From Thermoplasmata archaeon (GTDB lineage: Archaea > Thermoplasmatota > Thermoplasmata > Lutacidiplasmatales > UBA184), in assembly GCA_030043405.1 (NCBI GenBank), contig JASHXS010000057.1:1-17014 (forward strand): 17,014 nt of DNA, read 5' to 3'. The notes beneath the pieces are model-generated. The model saw only the letters and a list, made by a program, of their open reading frames with translations, searched no databases and was not told the origin of the DNA. A program made the translations under genes and the position numbers. Shown here one piece after another: positions 14,967 through 17,014 of this stretch. Within the stretch, counting starts at the first letter, position 1; the number at the start of each line of letters is the position of its first letter.

Positions 14967-15742
14967 TTCCTATTCCCCCAGAAGAGACACTCCTTCGGAC
15001 AGACGCTGATGCACGTGCCGCACCGGACGCAGTCGGAGTCGTTGATCACCGGCTCCTTCCAGATGCGCTTCGGCGCCTTCTCGCCGGGCTTCAGCTCCGG
15101 CTTCGGTACGTCGAGCATCGTGATGCACTGCGTGGGGCAGTCGCGCGCGCACGCGTTGCAACCGATGCACAACGGCGGTTCCAACAGGATCTGGTCCTCG
15201 TTCGCCGGGCGCTCGACCCGGATCGGGTTCATCGGCAGCTTCTGCTGGTAGACCTGGTACAGCCGCTCGGGCGAGTAGACCATGTCGGCCCGCTTGTGGG
15301 TCGAGAGCTCGTAGCGGGTCGTCATCGTGAGGCACCCTTCGGGGCACGCGTCCGAGCAGAACCCGCAGTAGCTGCACTTTCCGTAGTCGATCTCCGGACA
15401 CTTCTTCGGGTGCTTCGGGTCGCCGCCCGGCACCGTGACCATCTCGATGCAGAGATCCGGGCAGGAGAATGCGCACAGGTTGCACGAGATGCAGGTCGCG
15501 ATGTTCAGCGCATGGACCCCGCGGTAGTTGTCCCAGATCGGTCCGACCCCGATCGGCTTCCCCGACTCGACGCCGACCTCGGTACGGAACTTGGGGTCCT
15601 CGAGGCGCTCGAAGGGGTAGACCACGGTCGACGGGCGGACCAGGCTCCGGGCGAACTGCCGGGCGGCCGTGACCATCGGCTTCGCCACCCACAGGATCGG
15701 GTTGTCGGAGGGTTTCTCGGTCGCCGTCACCTCGTCCGCCAT
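14963..15742 (-). CDS. nuoI: Complex I iron-sulfur subunit I with an extra two-cluster ferredoxin domain
   Basis: NuoI normally carries two [4Fe-4S] clusters that pass electrons to NuoB. This 259-residue protein has the usual core: the N-terminal helix region, VVYPFERLEDPKFR, RGVHALNIATC, and motifs C84-x2-C87-x2-C90-x3-C94-P and C123-x2-C126-x2-C129-x3-C133-P. After a linker (about 140-185) come two more complete motifs, C192-C195-C198-C202-P and C238-C241-C244-C248-P, giving four predicted clusters in all. A further cysteine follows each CP by three residues (C98, C137, C206, C252). Canonical NuoI is about 130-180 residues, so the C-terminal ~75 residues are an added ferredoxin-like module. 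With nuoE, F and G absent from the operon, this module may help accept electrons, perhaps from ferredoxin. The ATG at 15742 lies 9 nt after the nuoH stop. Confidence 0.95.
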   Translation of the reverse strand: MADEVTATEKPSDNPILWVAKPMVTAARQFARSLVRPSTVVYPFERLEDPKFRTEVGVESGKPIGVGPIWDNYRGVHALNIATCISCNLCAFSCPDLCIEMVTVPGGDPKHPKKCPEIDYGKCSYCGFCSDACPEGCLTMTTRYELSTHKRADMVYSPERLYQVYQQKLPMNPIRVERPANEDQILLEPPLCIGCNACARDCPTQCITMLDVPKPELKPGEKAPKRIWKEPVINDSDCVRCGTCISVCPKECLFWGNRK

Positions 15743-15751
15743 GTGTTCTGC

Positions 15752-16882
15752 TCACACCCCCGGAGAGGGCAGGCAGCCGAACACGGGCAGGCACTTCACG
15801 GTCACGAGGGCCGCTGCGAGGAAGACGGAGGCGAGGCTGAGGGGGATCATCCGGTTCCAGCCGACGCGCAGCAACTGGTCCGTCCGCACCCGCGGGAGCG
15901 AGGCCCGGATCCAGACGAAGAGCCCGAAGACGAGGTAGGTCTTCACCATGAACCAGAAGATCCCCGCGAGCGGGAAGGACGTCGCGGCGGACGGCACCCA
16001 CGAGGGCATCGTCCAGCCGCCCAGGAACAGCAGGACGACCAGGATGCTCCCGACGAGCGCCCGGAGGTAGTCGGCGAGCATGAAGAAGGCGAACAGCATG
16101 CCCCCGTACTCGGTGTTCCATCCCTCGACCAGCTCCGCCTCGGCTTCGGGCAGGTCGAAGGGGATCCGCTCCATCTCGGCGAGCATGCCGGCCACGAAGA
16201 CGATCAGCGCGAGGAACAGCGGCGCCCAGAACCAGTAGTTCTGTTGCTCCATCACGATGACGTTCAGGTTGAAGCTGCCCGAGACGACCACGACCGCGAC
16301 GACCGCGAGGAGGAGCGGGACCTCGTAGGCGATCATCTGGGCGGCCGAGCGCATCCCGCCCATCAGGGAGTACTTGTTGTTGCTCGACCAGGCGCTGACG
16401 AAGATGAACAGCGGGGCGAACGAGAAGACCGCGAGCGCGAGCAGGAGGCTGAGCGGGAGCACCCCGGAGTTCCAGCCGGAGGAGATGGGGAGGATGCCGA
16501 AGATGATCATGGACGTCACCATGTACGCCGTCGGGCCGCCGTAGAACCCGAGGGTGTCCGCCTCCTTCGGCTTGAACGTGTTCTTGCGGAACAGCTTGAG
16601 CCCGTCCGCGAAGTTCTGGAGCAGCCCGGCGTAGCCGACGTGCATGGCCCCGCGCCGGTCCATGAACCGGCCGAGGAGCTTGCGTTCCCACCAGATCAGC
16701 ACGATCGTGTTGATCATGCTCGCGGCGAGCAGGATGGCGCCGAAGACGAGGACCGAGAGGCCCAGGATCAGGTCGCTGTTGGTAATCCAGGCACTGAGCG
16801 GGTACGGAAGGACCGAGCCGAGCGCGGTCAGGAGGGTGTTGACCAGGAAGTACGAGACGCTGTAGAGGGTCGCGCTCGACAT
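15752..16882 (-). CDS. nuoH: Complex I membrane subunit H
   Basis: This membrane subunit forms the quinone-binding chamber together with NuoD and NuoB. It has 376 residues and about eight or nine helices. Signatures are WWERKLLGRFMDRRG (65-78), VGYAGLLQNFADGLKLF (82-98), SLMGGMRSAAQMIAYEVPL (172-190), and ERIPFDLPEAEAELVEG (238-254), with the acidic cluster of the proton-entry E-channel. Several prolines of the first cytoplasmic loop seen in bacterial NuoH (R-x-G-P, V-G-P, L-L-Q-P) are replaced here by Ala, Tyr and Asn. The C-terminus ends in a short tail with two cysteines (KCLPVFGC). The ATG at 16882 follows the nuoD TAA by 6 nt containing GGACC. Confidence 0.97.
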   Translation of the reverse strand: MSSATLYSVSYFLVNTLLTALGSVLPYPLSAWITNSDLILGLSVLVFGAILLAASMINTIVLIWWERKLLGRFMDRRGAMHVGYAGLLQNFADGLKLFRKNTFKPKEADTLGFYGGPTAYMVTSMIIFGILPISSGWNSGVLPLSLLLALAVFSFAPLFIFVSAWSSNNKYSLMGGMRSAAQMIAYEVPLLLAVVAVVVVSGSFNLNVIVMEQQNYWFWAPLFLALIVFVAGMLAEMERIPFDLPEAEAELVEGWNTEYGGMLFAFFMLADYLRALVGSILVVLLFLGGWTMPSWVPSAATSFPLAGIFWFMVKTYLVFGLFVWIRASLPRVRTDQLLRVGWNRMIPLSLASVFLAAALVTVKCLPVFGCLPSPGV

Positions 16883-16888
16883 GGGTCC

Positions 16889-17014
16889 TTAGCGGTCGAC
16901 CTCCCCGACGCAGATGTCGACGCTGCCCATGATCGGCGGGATGTCGGCCACCCGATAGCCGATCAGGTAGTGACGGGTCGCGCTCAGGTTGGCAAAGACG
17001 GGGGAGCGGAACTT
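16889..17014 (-). CDS. nuoD: Complex I 49-kDa-type subunit D, C-terminal end only
   Basis: Only the last 41 codons lie in the window; the 5' part is beyond the right edge. The peptide includes KFRSPVFANLSATRH and ends IMGSVDICVGEVDR followed by TAA. The K-x-R-x-P-x-F-x-N-L stretch and the terminal G-S-x-D-I-x-x-G-E-V-D-R are diagnostic of NuoD/Nqo4 and its hydrogenase-like relatives, which bind the quinone headgroup with NuoB. It is followed after 6 nt by nuoH, so the NADH-module genes E, F and G found here in bacteria are absent. A fused NuoCD cannot be excluded because the 5' part is not seen. Confidence 0.9.
   Translation of the reverse strand, partial: KFRSPVFANLSATRHYLIGYRVADIPPIMGSVDICVGEVDR

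Noticed and set aside
1..17014. Mobile elements, CRISPR arrays, tRNA or rRNA genes
   Set aside because: I saw no direct-repeat arrays, transposase motifs, terminal inverted repeats or tRNA-like segments, and the gaps between genes are all under 100 nt.

Overview
The window is a stretch of a high-GC archaeal chromosome, roughly two-thirds G+C by eye. Three things point to an archaeon. It carries both subunits of topoisomerase VI (top6B-top6A). It has TATA boxes about 25-27 nt upstream of start codons with no room for a leader. It has a complex I operon that runs from nuoD straight into nuoH with no nuoE, nuoF or nuoG between. The mix of complex I, a polyprenyl synthase of long-chain type and a geranylgeranyl-reductase-like flavoprotein suggests a respiring, quinone-using member of the Thermoplasmata or a relative. 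That placement is an inference; there is no rRNA here to settle it.

Layout. 1-143 (-) is the N-terminal part of a BCP-type peroxiredoxin, cut by the window edge. It is divergent from a SAM methyltransferase (210-869, +) across a 66-nt spacer with one A/T box. The methyltransferase ends tail to tail, inside a shared CTAG, with a 78-aa stand-alone Lrp/AsnC effector-binding domain (866-1102, -). That gene is divergent from a short cysteinyl-tRNA synthetase (1200-2420, +). cysS converges on top6B-top6A (3536-5551 and 2434-3576, -), which overlap by 41 nt. Next comes a two-gene unit (-): a four-helix membrane protein of unknown function (6422-6868) and a nitrilase-superfamily hydrolase (5607-6416).

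From 6923 to the right edge is one tightly packed minus-strand operon. In transcription order it is nuoD (3' end only), H, I, J, K, L, M, N, then a geranylgeranyl-reductase-family flavoprotein and a polyprenyl diphosphate synthase. Gaps are at most 9 nt and several junctions are GTGA overlaps; the one exception is an 81-nt nuoK-nuoL junction without a recognisable start codon. nuoH and nuoJ-nuoN make the membrane arm, and nuoI and nuoD belong to the peripheral arm. The two isoprenoid genes at the end could make and saturate the quinone tail that this complex reduces.

The most notable points are these. NuoI carries four [4Fe-4S] motifs instead of two. nuoL lacks a canonical start codon for its first membrane helix. 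The polyprenyl synthase and reductase are translationally tied to the complex I operon. The cysteinyl-tRNA synthetase is short and has a rearranged but apparently intact zinc-ligand segment. Almost every base is coding; no RNA genes, CRISPR arrays, insertion sequences or transposases were seen.
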